Positions 9,828 to 23,310 are shown, counted from the first letter of the stretch. The stretch is 64,000 nucleotides of DNA from Ceratodon purpureus (GCA_014871385.1 CM026426.1:51942478-52006477), one strand, 5' to 3'. Translations and numbers: made by a program. Notes: a model not told the origin generated them from the letters alone.

Positions 9828-12800
9828 TTACTGACCTCCACCTTTGTGCTTCTTCAACCTAGGCTCCCGTTTTGATGCCCGCGGAGGTGACAGAACGTCC
9901 TCTGGAGCGTCCACATTCTTGGGACTCATGTGCTGTTCCCCAGATGTGCCCTTCTTGGAGGAAGTCTTCTTCGAAGCAGCCTTCCGTTTGCCCTTCCCAG
10001 ACGACTCCTCCCCTTCCTGAACCCCTGAGGAATCACGCGATAAGTTACCCACAAGAGAGGAATCCTGAGCAGTACCATCGGTCTTACTTCTCTTCAATGC
10101 TCGTGTCTTGCCGAGAGGGTTCTCATCTGGGCCAATCATCCGAGTTGCGCCCTTCACACCGTGAGTGACGAATGCGATTGACTTCCCTGTCAACTTGGAC
10201 TTGGCAGAGGGATTAGATGAGGTTTGCTCGTCTGCCGTCGGCTGCTCGCCGACGGCAGCAGGAGGAAGAGGCCCTTCAATGCTCACTGCAGGCTCCTGGG
10301 TTGGCTTCTGGACACGGACAACCACTTCATCGTCAGGCCTCGATGCTAGAAGAACGTGCATCTTCTTTGGAGGCCCCGCCTCGTCTAGGTCACGTTCTGG
10401 CTCGGCGACAGGAGTCTCCTGCTCATGTATTGTAGGAGAATTAATCCCGAAGCTGAGGGAGTCAGTTCCTTGCTCCCCTGTAACTTGCGATAGCGGTGGG
10501 TTCACGTAACGAGGATTCGATTCTTCCAGTGGTACCACGTCGGGTTCAGGTTCATAGTCTAAGTACTCCGTGTATTTCTCGGCTACCAGTGCATCTCCAG
10601 TTGGAATGCGAGCCTCAGCTTGGTCGTCCCACTTTCTTGGCTGTTCCTCAACATCTCCAGTTGGAAGGTAAGCTTCATCTTCAACGTCTGGGTCGGGTAC
10701 ATCTGGTGGGTCCTCGTCGACATCGTCGTCGGAGTCCTGAAAATTCTGTGAGGGAACCCCCGCATTCTTCCCCGAACCCATACATCCACCCTTCCCGACC
10801 AAATGGGCCTCCTCCGCATTCACACCCAAGTCGGCAGCCGTGAGAGTGCTAGTCCTGGCTCTAGTAGAGGCGGGGACAGACGGCCCGGCCCCAGACTGCG
10901 TGGTCTGAACTGGAGCTTCGACGGGCACGTTATAAATGCCCGGAATGAACGTCATATTCCGAACCCGACAGTGCGCTTCGTATCTCTCTTCCTCGGTACG
11001 CACGATCTCAATTACAGTCAAATGGTTTTTTTGCAGAAAAACAAGACGAAACGGTTAAGGAAATCTTGTACCCAAGAAACACGAAGGATGCAATGAGCGT
11101 CGGCTGCCCGCCGACGATCGGTGAGCAAACAACGAAGGCACTAGAAGAGACAGCAGTGACTTACCAGAGCGAGGGCCGTGACGTTCCCCCCTCTCCAGCA
11201 ATTGATCACCCGAACGTTCTCAAACTGCATCGCTTTCTCTAGAAGAGATTGGAGGAAAGAGTAACTAGCGTGGCAGTCTCCATTAGACCAATCCTCCTCA
11301 AGACCATCTTCTCCTTCGTCCACATAGTGAGGAAGCGGACGTTTCAAACCAGTGAAGTCCGAGAAGGTATTCCATGCATCCCCGGGCGTTGTTTTTGGAT
11401 ACATAACGGACACATGAACCTTGGGTCTAGAGTCAATGAGAGAACTCCTTTGAAACCCGGCGGAACTATCAGGGAAGTATTGTATAGTATGCACCGTCCA
11501 CGAACTACCCGTCAGCCTTGACACGCCTTGAAGAATGTAATTGGAATCATCATCGAGTAGCCACAAGGATGGGGTGACAAGCTTATTCACCTTAATTGTT
11601 TCTCCCTCCCCATCCACCTGAATGACCTCCTCCTCCACCTCACGGTGAATCTTGTCAGCGACAGTTAGAACGTGTTGTTGTCGCAAGTTCGGCATCTCCT
11701 TTCCCGCTGGATCGTAGCCAAAGACTACGAACATCTCATACTGCGCCTTGTTGAAGGAGAATGCTCCGCGAACGTCAAGAGCTGTGCACACTTCACCCAG
11801 GTCCTGTGCAATCCGGGCATCGAACTGTAGAGACGACTGCGAAGACTGGTCCACATCCGACTTCCACTACTTTTGCACAATGTCTTTGAAGAATTCTGGT
11901 GTTGGCCCGTGCAACGGCGTGAGCGGATGAGTCCGTCCTTTAAGCCACTCCTTCCCCTCAGGATTATCTTCCAAGTCAGCCCGAATATTACTAATCATTG
12001 TATCATTGAACCCCTTCTCGACTTGAAGGGAATTCCAGTCATCCATGCTCCACTCAATATGCTTCTCAGTCCCTGGCTTCCTAAGTGCGAAGCCCCTGTA
12101 AATGCACATAAGCTCGTTTCGGACAACATACTCGTACTTCACATGAAAACACCAATTCACCAATGATATTCCGTCCCGTTGAACCACCTCTTTCCCAAGG
12201 ACCTTGACGTACACTTTAAGGTCCAGAATTTCCTTGGCCAGCCTCTTGCATTCGTGGTCCCGAAGACCGATCACGTACTGCATGTCGTTGAGTGTTATGT
12301 CCCGGCGGCCTGGCTTTAGGGGAAATCCTGGTTTTAAACCGTCCTCCCCGATGATCCTCCCCTCCTCCCAGGCGTTGAAGACCAGTTGCCACTCGTTGTA
12401 TGTTTCGTCAGACACGAAGACTAAGGGCAGCTTGAAGGTTTGGGACGTAGGGGACTTTTTGAGAATCGGACTAAGGTACTTCTTGCAGAACTCCTGCAAG
12501 GAAGAAGAAAATGAAATCGATAAATAAATCCCACAATTACAATACGGAAAACCACCTGAGCGTCGGCGGGCCGCCGACGACTTTCAACTACATGGAAACA
12601 ACAGAAAAAGAGGAAGATGTGAATTACCTTCTATGCGCTGAAGTCATCTTTCTTGTCGATCCTCCCCCTCTCGATCCATTTGGCGCGCATCTTCTCCAGC
12701 TGGGACCTAAAACTTACTTCGGCGACTTTATCCTTCACCTCGATGTTTAATGCGTTAGAGACCTTAATGAGGGTATCCTTGTTATCAGCATATACAGGAA

Positions 12801-13767
12801 TGATATCGTGGTTAAGGTAATACTGCCGCATAGGAGAGTCCAGTGGTTCCTTCTCTCCCAGTTCTCGACAAGCCTCAAACATGTGCTGGCCTCCAATTAT
12901 GTACCAGTGGATGCCCTCATCTTCATACCAAGGTACCAGCTTATCTGTGCCGTCATCCTGTCTAAGTGAATACTTGATATTTAGGGCTGGCATAGGTCTA
13001 AGAATTGCTTCCAAGCCTTTAAGCTTAATGATCTCGCCCGTCACTGGATCCTTTACTCTGGGGTCACTACTCATAGGAAGGGAGTACAGCTTGGGCTTCT
13101 TCCGGATTGCTCGAAGTCCTTTGTAGAAAAGACTTATCTGATCCTGCCTCTTCCTGAATATCGCTCTGTACTTAAATGTTTCGGGAGCTATGTGTATCTC
13201 GTCATATGGAATCTGACAAGGAAGGGCACGTTGTCCGTTGGGGAAGCAGTGCCCAAGTCCCTCCTCCAACGTCTGGTACATAGCAAGGACGTCGGTGTCC
13301 TTTATTTTGGAAGTGAGATTGTTTGCAAGCATGAGAGCTTCCGCGATGGTCTGCTTTTCCTCTTCCTTCTTCCCACCTCTCTTCTGTCTCCCACCCTCGC
13401 CCTCAGCAGCAACTGCTTTTCCCTTCTTCTTTCTCGATGACTCCCCTGTCGCCTGTGTCACTCCGGTCTCGGGGGTGAGTGTACCAGTGCCCGCTTCTAT
13501 AGCAGACTTGTGGCCGCCTCTTTTCTTTGGTGAAGGCTTAACCAAGCTCTTCGTCTTCTCTTCCATCACTTTGTCTCCAAGCGTATCAATCACGTCGAGT
13601 ATGTCGTCACTTTTTACAGGAGTGTTCTCGCCCCTGCCCCAAGGAGCCGCTTCCTGTACTTCCTTGGAGCACAAGCTGTCCATGCACTTCTTAGCCGGAA
13701 TTACAACCGCGAAGCAGTCCACTAGACTGCCCTCCGCGATAGGAACATCGCAAAACTCCCTCCCCAT
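9828..13767 (-). pseudogene. ParB-like / DNA-methyltransferase-like element protein (block B)
   Basis: Three exons on the minus strand: 13767-12628, 12493-11165 and about 11030-9828. Exon 1 has a lysine-rich stretch and then a ParB/sulfiredoxin-like domain (IPYDEIHIAPETFKYR, then WYIIGGQHMFEACRELG, then HDIIPVYA). Exon 2 has LVFVSDETYNEW where adenine/N4-cytosine methyltransferases have their DPPY motif, then INCWRGGNVTALAL where they have FxGxGT. The second intron cuts this motif and exon 3 resumes with KNHLTVIEIVRTEEERYEA, matching the 'GIEIDPEY' end. The tail is acidic then basic. ParB-methyltransferase fusions are known in phages. The catalytic motifs look degenerate, so enzyme activity is doubtful. 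Two in-frame TAG codons (12633-12631 and 11869-11867) break it, and the exon 3 acceptor reads CAA instead of CAG. Start chosen where translation of the upstream palindromes ends. The gene in block D is homologous. Confidence 0.65.
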
Positions 13768-14057
13768 CGGCGGACAGCCGACAAGGGGATGGACACTCCC
13801 TTCCATCGGCGGACAGCCGACGAGGGGGATGGACAGCCCCTCCCCATCGGCGGACAGCCAACGAGGGGGATAAACCCAAAATAAAAACCCTGCATCGGCG
13901 GACAGCCGACCGGGGGGAAAACCCATGTGAGAAAATAGAAAATTGAAGGACTCAAGAAGGGGTGGGGTCGGCGGACAGCCGACGGGAAGGACAAACCCAT
14001 GCGAGAAAACCGAAACTATGAAGGACTCAAGAAGGGGAGCGTCGGCGGACAGCCGAC
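13767..14057. repeat. Cluster of six block B palindromes in a local tandem repeat
   Basis: Copies at 13767, 13806, 13847, 13895, 13967 and 14041. The last two sit in a duplicated segment (GGACTCAAGAAGGGG...ACAAACCCATG). They lie immediately upstream of the minus-strand gene, as expected for a leader or promoter. Confidence 0.85.
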
Positions 14058-14130
14058 TGGACAACTTACCTACTCTCGGAGGCTGCCATGGCGTCGGCAG
14101 ATGGCCTTTCACCGTTGGCGGATGATCCAC

Positions 14131-15099
14131 GAACAGCAGCCGACGCGCGCTTGTGAAGGAGCCGACGCCCTCAACCCTAGCAGCCGACGCAGGAAAACTT
14201 AGCAGCCGATGCGACCTCTGCGGAGCGCTGAGAAGAGGACAAAAGAGAGCTGAAAAAGAGAAGGCTAGAAATGAGGAGGAAATTTCGGGGGTAGCGGGTG
14301 TATACCCTGCAGACCCCCACCTCCCGAGAGTGAATCGTCACGCCCGATGGGTCATGACGTATGGCTATGTACATACCATCCATGCATGGATGGTCATCCC
14401 TAACATCCGTCCCATCACGCCACGTAGGATGTTGATGGGACGTGTTTTGACTTTTTTTCAATCCGTCATCAAGTCAAGATGGCGTGGGCATGTGATGTGA
14501 CAGCTGCTCCAATCGCCACGTTCAAATTCGTAATAATGAACTAACATTGATCTGCGACGGCGGGGGTATCTTGCCGCCATGATGGGATCTTGATCTGTTC
14601 AAGGCGCGCAAAATTGAATTTGATTCTGGCGCCAATTTGTACTCCTAGGAATTCATAACTAACCCTCCGTCAGATGCGCATATTGCATTCTATTTCTGTC
14701 ATTGCACTTTCGATTCCCTCTGAGAGTGCTCCTGACGCACACGTTTCCTGAGAGGACCGTTATTATTCTCGCATGTGCTTAACTGTCCAGCACCTTCTGT
14801 TGCCGTTTCTGTTGTCTTCGTTTATCGTTTCTGATTGGACGGTTGAGAGGAGTCTCTGATTGGACAGGTTAGAGGACACCATACTGCTTTTCACCTAAGG
14901 TTCCCTGCAATTTCTGTCGGCGGACGTGTCCGTCATCGTCGGCGGATACTATTTCTGTGCACATTCCGAGTTGTACGATCCGCGTCGGCTGCCCGCCGAG
15001 TCGTCTTCGTTGTCGGCGGATACATTTTTCTCCGTCGGCACGGACATTTCCCGTCTACCCTATCGGCTGTCCGCCGACGAGGTCTTCTTCTTTTATGCA
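14131..15099. promoter_or_regulatory. Divergent intergenic region of block B
   Basis: Separates the minus-strand ParB-like gene from the plus-strand transposase, so it should contain both promoters. It has palindromes at 14984 and 15063 and half-motifs near 14092 and 14928, and a CCATCCATGCATGGATGG self-complementary stretch near 14388. No clear TATA box was found. Confidence 0.5.
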
Positions 15100-18000
15100 A
15101 TGGAAGTAGAGCCGATCCAGATGTTTTTAAGGAATGGCCGATCAGGGCGGTGGAAGGTTAAAAAGGGCGTTGTCGTGGCCCTTACTCATTCTGGGCTCTA
15201 TTATGCAAGCAGGGCAGTGATCCAACGTGTTGTAGAATTTGATCCTATAGTGGTGATGGTAAAAGTGATTGAGGTTTCAGACAGCATGGAAATGAATATA
15301 CCATTTCCGGATGAGGGTGTGAAGTCCTTGAGCAACTGCTTTGGGCGCATGATATTGTGGGAGGCGGCCGTCCTCAGGCCTTTCGGAGAGGTGGAAGACA
15401 ATGACATCAACGCCGTTGGCTCCCGCCGACGGATGTTGAAGAAGATGTCAAGCCCGTTCAAGAATTCCTAGACCTCGCAGAGCAGATAGAAGTTGCGCTC
15501 CTCGAGGAATCCGGAGGCTCAAAGCGTTGTGTAGCCGCTGGAGTCATTATGGAGTGCTCTCCTAAAGGAACGTGGGAGGGGTTCTTGATTCCTCACAGCT
15601 TCTTTCTAATAGTGAGAGTTTCGTCCGTCAATCTAGAATTCTCTGAAACACCTGCTTTCTGCGAGTTATCGGATGTGTTGACGATCGATTGTGCTGTGGG
15701 GCGATTGGTACTTTGGAGTGGATACAAGGTATGTCCACTTGTGAACGGCGCGTTGGCTGGTACATGTCCCGTTGGCTGCTTGCCGACGGAACCTCACTTG
15801 GGGAACGACAATGAAGAAATTGATAAAAGCAACTCCGCTCCGTCTGAGCAGGATATGGGGACTAGGTTTCCAATAAATATCAGCAGTGACGACGATGTGT
15901 CTAAACAGGGGGAATCCGACGTAGACACAGATGATCATTGTTGGGGTTCGGATTCCGGGACCTTGGGTACTCCTTCCACTTCAGATGCTTCTTATCCTGA
16001 CCGCCACCTCTCGAGAAATTGGTATGTCGAACTTCTTAATGATGACCTATCAGTCCGTGGTAGAGCAATGATTCAAGTATGTTTACCGGACGAGGCATGT
16101 GATGATGAAATCCTAGGGGATACAGAGGTTGGGGTTCTCTTCGACTCTAAAGACGATCATCTGCAGATGACAACTCTCAGATGGCGTCTGACTCACACTC
16201 GCTTAGAAGGGGGTCACCTTCTCTCTGATATAATTACTTACTTCTCCGAGAATTTAGCAGACGCCGACGCGGACGATGGTCTGGATGGTGTCCCGAAGAA
16301 TGCCTATCGATCGGTGAGGAAGAAAGTTCGCCAAAAAGATGACGTCTCCTCTACTAAGCTTCGTCGAATGGTTGTCCCTGCTGAATGCCGCTTAGTGAGC
16401 TCAAAGCGGTGTTGCAAGGACCGATGTTGCTAGACTTTTAGATGAGAAGATACTGTGCGTATTCGTCGTAGATTTTACGCAACAACATTCGAGGCGGGGC
16501 GAGAGATGTCCTTTGCTGTGCAAGGGCACTTACGTACTGTACCCGGCAAGCGGAAGCTCTATGTTACTCTTGCGAACGTTGACGTATGTGAAGTGGCGTG
16601 GTATATCATTCACGGAGGATCAAAATCTGCGTACTACAGCTACAAGGCTTCGGCGCGAAGTGGCCGTGTCAATGGGAGTCACGGAAATTCCGGAGTACAT
16701 CGTCCCCAGATTCACACAGTCTAGGCACGCGCGACGTTGACCACTATTGTTAATGAGAATGCCGACTAAATGCCCAATGAGTTTCGGATGATTGGCAAGA
16801 AGAGAGTGGCCGCGCTCAAAGTACTCCCGTCTGCGATGAACTGGAATCACATGCGCAAAATGGCCAACGCCGTAAGTTCCTCCTCATCTTCTTTCACTTT
16901 GGATAGTTTATTGAATTGTAGTGATTACTATCGTCGGCGGCCCTCCGACTGGATGACGAACTTGCCAACTGATCAGCCTCACTCTGTGCTATTCAGGTCA
17001 ATGAGCAGTGCAACGCGAAGCCGATTTCGCAGTCCTCCGTTAGTCGCATGAGGAAGGAGTACGTCCGCAACGTTGAGGTCAAGGCGGTAGGAAGTAATTT
17101 CTCCAAGTGCATTGAGTGTGACTTCCTCGTTGAACTCGTTGCCAAGTATCCTAGAGGGTCGGACGAGTGGCAGAGCTTGACAGAGGATAGGACCAGGCAT
17201 TTGAACTATCAGCGAGCTTGTCGCAACATTTATTACGGATGGACAACCCAATCTATACAGAGTCCTACTGAGTTCCTATGCATCATACACGATAAGATGG
17301 ACACATCGAAAATAGCGATCCCCCGGATGCAACATATCACGAAGGCTACGGCAGGGCTTGGTCAAATTCCGATTTCCTGTACTCGAATGCTGACTCACGA
17401 TCACGGAGATGGCGCCTACGCACACTATGCAACTGCCCTGTGGCCAGAAGACCCAAATTTCACAATCTCCTCGTTGTGCAGGGTATTCCGTGCCTTGGAG
17501 AGACTACCTGTCCGGGAGTCAAAAGCACTCTTCGAGGCTCCGCCACAGAATGAATTCTTTGAAGCGCTAATGCATGGATTGTCACGTTGCATCCCCTCAA
17601 TTCCACCCTCTAGAGATGAGCCACTCACTCCACCTCTGCCTGGTAGGCCTGCTGTTCCTTTGCCGAAGAAGTTGTATCTCCAGCTTGACAATTCAGCGAA
17701 GGACAACAAGAACCGGTTTCTTCTAGCATTCTGCTCCTTGCTGACGGCGAGGCGAATATTCAAGGAAGTTACAGTTGGTTTCCTGATTGTGGGACACACA
17801 CATGAGGACATCACACCCACTTCAGTCACCTGTTGAAACTCATTAAGCGAAAGAACACATACTGCCTTGCCGACCTTATGAAGGCATTCATGGATTCTCA
17901 GAAGACAGTTGCCTTTATTCCAGAGGTTGTTCAGGAAGTGGCAGACTTCAAAAGTTATGTTGCTGATTTTCATCACGACGGAGATAATGCGATCGAAGGT

Positions 18001-19008
18001 CACAGTGAAATGCATCTTTTTAAGTTTTATGTAGTGGAGGATGGGGAGGATGCGGGGTGGCCCGTGATGAGGTACAAGAAGCGTGCAACTGATCCGTCAT
18101 GGCTTCCACCTGGCAAACCCGTGAAAATGTGGAGGGCAGACAAAGAGGGTAAACCACGTTTGCCCGTCGGTGATCCCAAACCGGTTCCTCATAAGCACTT
18201 ATGGGGTAGTGTTGAAGTTGATGAGGGCAAGAGGAACGCGGATAAAGAGGTGGCAAGGGCAGCGGAGTGTTCAAAGAAGAGAAATTTCATTAAAAGTGGA
18301 TTATCTAAGTACATTGAGTATTGGAGAACTGGCATGGCTCGGGATAAGAAATACGCACAAGACATGTTACCATATGTACTGTATTGGGAGCGAATTTTAA
18401 AGGAGGTCAACGAGCCACTGCCCCCCAATTCCGCCACCTTACAGGAAGGATTCTGGCCTATCTCAGACTGGAAGCGGGACTACGTCACCACATTCGATGC
18501 AGAGGACGAATATATACCGGATCCGGATATTCGTCCCGGTGACGAGGATGAGGTGGAGCCCTATCCTTTCTGCGGTCCGAAAAACTCTACGCGGACGTCT
18601 GTGTTTAACCCATATCGTGACGCTTTACGTGGCGATTGGGTATTTTGTCGTCCGTGTAAGGAAGACCACCTACCCATTTGGATGGGTAGGGCAATAGAGC
18701 TTGTTATAACAGAGCCTGGTCTAAATTACGGTAAGTTCAAGGTTGAATGGTGGACTCCGATGAAGGGCTAGAAGGAAAATAAGAAGAAAGTTGCGAGAGA
18801 GTGCTGGACAAGACGGTGGGAAAGGGAGTTGACTCTTGCGGAGTGGGTGGAGTGTAAATCCGTTGTATACACTCATTGGACCAAGAAAACTACGCATGAG
18901 GGCCCCCCAAAGTCCCATCTGTTACCCGAAGATGTTGTGATTGCTGCCATGGCAAACTTCGAATCGCATGGAATCTCGACGAATTGGAATGACGAGGAGG
19001 AAGACTAG
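15100..19008 (+). pseudogene. DDE-type (DUF7869-like) transposase, decayed (block B)
   Basis: Exons at about 15100-15728, 15852-16871 and 16997-19008, with good GT-AG borders. The core in exon 3 has IIHDKMDTSK, then HDHGDGAYAHYA, then LYLQLDNSAKDNKNRFLLAF, then FLIVGHTHEDI followed by HFSHLLKLIKRKN after a frameshift. Spaced D...D...E within 'DKMD', 'LDN' and 'HTHED' is what DUF7869-type proteins show; I infer an RNase-H-fold transposase. FSKCIECDFL upstream may be a zinc knuckle. Breaks: frameshifts near 15420, 16410 and 17810 (the last looks like one lost base in an EDID.HF segment), further loss of frame near 16740, and an in-frame TAG at 18769-18771 after which the frame continues for 79 codons to the stop. 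It is divergent from the ParB-like gene and shares its palindrome, so I treat both as parts of one element. Confidence 0.6.
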
Positions 19009-20650
19009 TCGGCTGCCCGCCGAGGATTGTGATCTTAGCTGTAGAAGACTTAGGTTGTGATGGTTTCCTCTGTAAACGTTATAGTTAATATTGTAAACAT
19101 TGTGATTCCTTCGAATAAGAATTGTATTTTACCATAGACCCAATACTAGTCATGTATTACGCTTTGTCTTCTATTTGTTGTTCTGATGCCTTACTTTTCC
19201 TTCTTCGGTGGTCGTCGGCTGTCCGCCGATGCCTCTAACCATGTTAGATAAGCATCATGAACGGTGACTTTGTGAGGCTGGTCTATATTGTATGGCCTGT
19301 GATTTTTACGGTGGACACTGTTACTCTAGTCGGCTGCCCGCCGACGCTTTCCACAACATTGGTAGAACCACTATGCGCTTTGAGAAACTGGGAAAAAATA
19401 TTTATCCATTTCATTATATTCTTATCGGAGTACAACGGTAGTGTTCCGCCCTTTACATGTTACTTTGTATTGTGTATACATCAGAGATGCCACTACTCCT
19501 AAAGCCTAAGTAACAAATGCTAACCATGAATTCTACAGCTATCTGAGTGTGTGAAGCATCTCTATTGAAAACGAGCTGGACAATGTCAACACTCACTAAT
19601 TCACCCTAAAGCCTTTGTACATGGAGAAAAGCCCCATATGGTCGCCAACGCCATGCAGCGATCAATCCTTCGCAGTAGACTTCGCTCGGACAGCACTACA
19701 CCTAGTATCGACAATTGGATGCACGGATCCAAACGACGAATACGTGGACTGCGGGCTTGCGTTCCCTCCGCACCAGTGATCTTGGCCAGAGCACCGACTT
19801 CCAGCACCCTCTGAGATGTCGTAAGCTTCGCCAACAATGCGGAGCCACCCTGCAGTTGACATGGTTTGCGTTGACACTTCCCATGTTTGGCTGAAGTGAA
19901 CGCTGCCAACACTCTCGGACTACTCAGACTCCTCGGATTCCTCGAATGTCAGTGGGAAGGCAATGCCGGAAGCGTCAAAGATCTCCAACAACTCTATTGT
20001 GTGAGCAATACTCCAATCCCACTCCGCACTTGGCTGAAGAACGCGTGTGATGTATTTGAAAGCAGGAATAGCTCTGTTGCGTGAACGGGCAACCACCGCC
20101 CTAAACCATGGCCGGAGCTCCTCGATGTCAGCCGGTGTCTCCTGTATAAACCAGTCATTGCTACCCCGCCTCCCCATAACGACAAAATATTGGACAATAT
20201 GCGACTAACTTCTACAGTATGCGACCTTCTTCTACAGTATCCGGTTGGAGTTCGTCTAGTAAACTGGTAAACGTTCTAGTAATCCACTTCTCTAGGGTTT
20301 TCTGGACGACTAGTTGCCAACGTAGACCTAGTCTAGTATACCCTACTCTCCTACTCGGCTGGTAGCCGACTAGGACTAGCTTACTCATCATTTGCATCAC
20401 TAGGACTAGGACTTATTTACTCATCATTAGGACTAGTAGCCCCTACTCTCCTACTCGGCTGGTAGCCGACTGGGACTAGCTTACTCATCATTTTTATCAT
20501 TAGGACTAGGACTAGGACATCATTTTTATCACTAGGACTAGGACTTATTTACTCATCATTTTTATATGTATGTCAAATTCCAGAGGTCGGCTCAGTGAGG
20601 AAGAGGTTGGCTCTCCTAGTCGGCGGCCAGCCGACTAGAAAGGACTTCCA
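19009..20650. other. 3' part of block B with palindromes and weak minus-strand coding remnants
   Basis: Palindromes at 19008, 19214, 19329, 20355, 20455 and 20619. Between 20340 and 20580 a short repeat of CTCGGCTGGTAGCCGACTAG and ACTAGGACTAGGACTTA occurs several times. Minus-strand frames at 19662-19877 and 19920-20177 are possible remnants of an unrecognised gene. Confidence 0.5.
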
Positions 20651-22951
20651 TTCGTTGTGACCATGAATACTGTTCATTCTGAACGACGACTCCGGAGTCC
20701 TCACAGACGGACACCCCAATGTGAGATGCCTGGCAGTCGTGTCCACTCAGCGGGTCGCCGACGATCTTCCCTTCACCCGCTTCACTTCACAGATCCACAT
20801 TTTGCAGAGCAAGTATTTCCTTTTATTAGAACAAATAGATTTCTAAGGATAGGGTTTCTAGGGTTTAGGGTTCTCAATCAGCCACTCGCCGAGAGATTCG
20901 GCCATGACAATGGGACTTGGATGTCCTCTATTCAACATTATATTAAAATTCACTCAAATGATTTTATCCCTTGTAAGCGGAATGCATTTTTTCATAAATA
21001 TTTGACATCTTTGTCTTTAAATTTGAGGGATAACACATGAATTGGACGTCTACTGATGATGCAAAGTAGTCCATAATTGAGCGTTTTGTCCATAATTACC
21101 TTAAATACCCCTTAATAAAAAGAAAAGGATAGAGGAGAAAAAGGTTTATATATTTATATTACTACTTTTTGGTCACAAATGAAGAAGTTCCGGTTACTGC
21201 TATAGATATTGCTTTCCCGAAAATATAAATTATGAATGCAATAAATTCTTTCTATACGTGGCACCACCCCTATGGCTGGACTCGCTCCCCGCGGCCGCCA
21301 CTATTTTTTTTCCCACTGCCAAGCCCGACGTGTCGTGAACAGTCCACGACGTTGTTTCAACTTTTTTACACTCTTCGTGTATGTCGCCGACGCCCGAGAC
21401 TGCCTCGCTCCTCCTTTCTGCGTCGGATTACCGAGACAGCTTTGTACTGTCTCTCTCCACGCGAAGCGCAAGATTGTTGTTCTAGCAGCGAAGTTGGAGG
21501 TGTGAAGATGTAGGGTTATCGGCGAACAACATTGTTTTTTTAGGTTGGATTTTAAGCGATCTTGTTCTTTATTTGGGTCGGTTTTCATGGGTTTGTAGAG
21601 GCAAGCATGGACATGTAATTGTCGATAGTTGATCATAGTAGGTTTTAGCTATTCTAGAAACCCTAGGTCAAGATTATCTTTGGCGCTGGAGTAACCTCCG
21701 TTGAGGCTGTGGCTTCTGTTCACGTATCGACTTGTTACGATACTATTTGGAGAGTTTATGTGAGCGGCGCTGCATTTGAAGGTACGTTGTAGGGTGTAAA
21801 TTGTCTTGTTTTCTGCTCCGAAGTACGTCCTCTTGTGCTATTATTGTTACTGCTTTTTAGTACCGAATTTCTAGGTCTTCTTGTTGGTCCTTAGTTTCTT
21901 TTGTTGCTCCGAAGTAACGTTAATAGTCAGTGAAGTTGTTTCTGTAGTTCCAAAGTTCTGTAGAGTATGATACTAAGTTTCTCTATGTGGAAGAAATGAT
22001 TCTTTCTGTTTAACGTTTGCGAGTCGCTATGTGTCCATTTTTGCGTCGTTGTTTGTGTTCTATGACGACCTAAACTGTCCCATTAATATATTTGGTCTCT
22101 TGCGTGTTTTGTGCAGATCTCTTTTCTTTATCGTATAGCCACAAGTTGCGTGAAACTGTACTAGTAAGCGTTTTGACATTCAAGGTAAGAGTGACCTTAC
22201 TTGAATTCTGTCATCATCATTGTGATGCACAGAATCTGCGAGTTCTGTCTAAGTTTTATAGAACTTTACCGAATCTGATTTGTTAATTTGATTCAATATA
22301 GATCTAGTAAACCTGTGAATTAGATGATATTGAAATGGTAATGTATATGTGTCACGGTATTGGTATATGAGTGCCGACGTGTAAACTTTTGGAAAGGAAC
22401 AACATAGCTAATTTCAACTCCGCACCCAAAATTACTGTTTTTGCAGTACTGGTATGCACTTTTTCTTTTGTCTAAACTGTTGTTGTTGTTAAATATTCTC
22501 TCTTCCAAGTGTTCCTCTACGTCTCCCAAGAGAGTGCATGATGTGTTCTATATGTTTCTTGTCTTGACATTGTACTACATACCGGTTTTAGATCAACCCA
22601 GACGTTGTTGTAGATTCACGAGTGTTCGCTTATAGTTTTCAATGAGAGCACATATTTTTTTATCCAAATTTCAAGGGAGTTTCAATTATCAAGATGTTTT
22701 GCATCTAATAATTTCATATGTAGAGCTTGTTATCTGTACAGTTCAATCCATAGTTCCCCAAAGTAGAATGCAACCGAGTTCTAATTCTATGAAACTGTTG
22801 TATCTCTTTTGTCGTTTTCATTTTAAGGTATTTCTATATTTGTGTCTTTGTATCCTCTGATTTCATTTTCTTTTGCATTTGCATTACATAGGAACTCATT
22901 TTGATGTTAACTGGTATAGAGAATGTGGAAAGTTATTTCCACGGTTGGCAC
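20651..22951. other. Spacer between blocks B and C, no gene recognised
   Basis: Short frames only. Near 20846-20873 there is a short run resembling plant telomere repeat (AGGGTTTCTAGGGTTTAGGG). No RNA gene, transposon end or conserved domain was recognised. Confidence 0.5.
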
Positions 22952-23303
22952 ACCGGAATACTAATTCCGGTAGAAAAATGATAAAAATTAAAAAAAAATT
23001 GTGTTAAGAACATAGAAGTACTACTGAGATAAATGAAACAACCGGTTAAGACGGTTGGCTGAATAAATAAGAGAACCGGAAGGTCATCCGGGTGAGATCC
23101 CGTCGTCTGAGTCGAAGGAGAGGAAGCACCGTCCATGTGACGGAACCTTGATACCGCGGACTTAAGGGTAACCGCCGGAGGGTACGATGCACGCGGGAAG
23201 AATGGCTGCAACCATTAAAGCGCCGCCGGTCGCGACCGTCCAATGATGAAAGGCTACGACCGTCCGTCATGATGAGCTACGAACGAGCGGGAGTGAGTGC
23301 AGG

Positions 23304-23310
23304 TATAAAA
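23304..23310 (+). promoter_or_regulatory. TATA box of the block C gene
   Basis: GGTATAAAAGG lies 205 bp before the ATG at 23515, preceded and followed by GC-rich sequence without other long frames. Confidence 0.6.

Larger units (their letters stand above)
10237..20635. repeat. Block B dispersed palindrome GTCGGC-N5-GCCGAC
   Basis: About 20 copies, with N5 usually TGCCC or TGTCC (GGACA on the other strand). Full or near-full copies include 10237, 11099, 12562, 13767, 13806, 13895, 13967, 14041, 14984, 15063, 19008, 19214, 19329, 20355, 20455 and 20619. Weaker copies are at 15423, 15771 and 16933. A copy lies in all four introns I could define (11099, 12562, 15771, 16933) and in the divergent promoter region. 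I saw no full copy outside this block. Confidence 0.9.

Noticed and set aside
13767..14130. N-terminal 120 codons before ATG 13767 as coding
   Set aside because: The frame is open, but the sequence is repeated translation of the palindrome (RLSADA, VGCPP), so it is more likely leader.
20846..20873. Interstitial telomere repeat
   Set aside because: Only two or three imperfect TTTAGGG-like units; too short to call.
21232..21513. Possible 93-codon gene
   Set aside because: Overlapping frames on both strands, no domain, no clear promoter.
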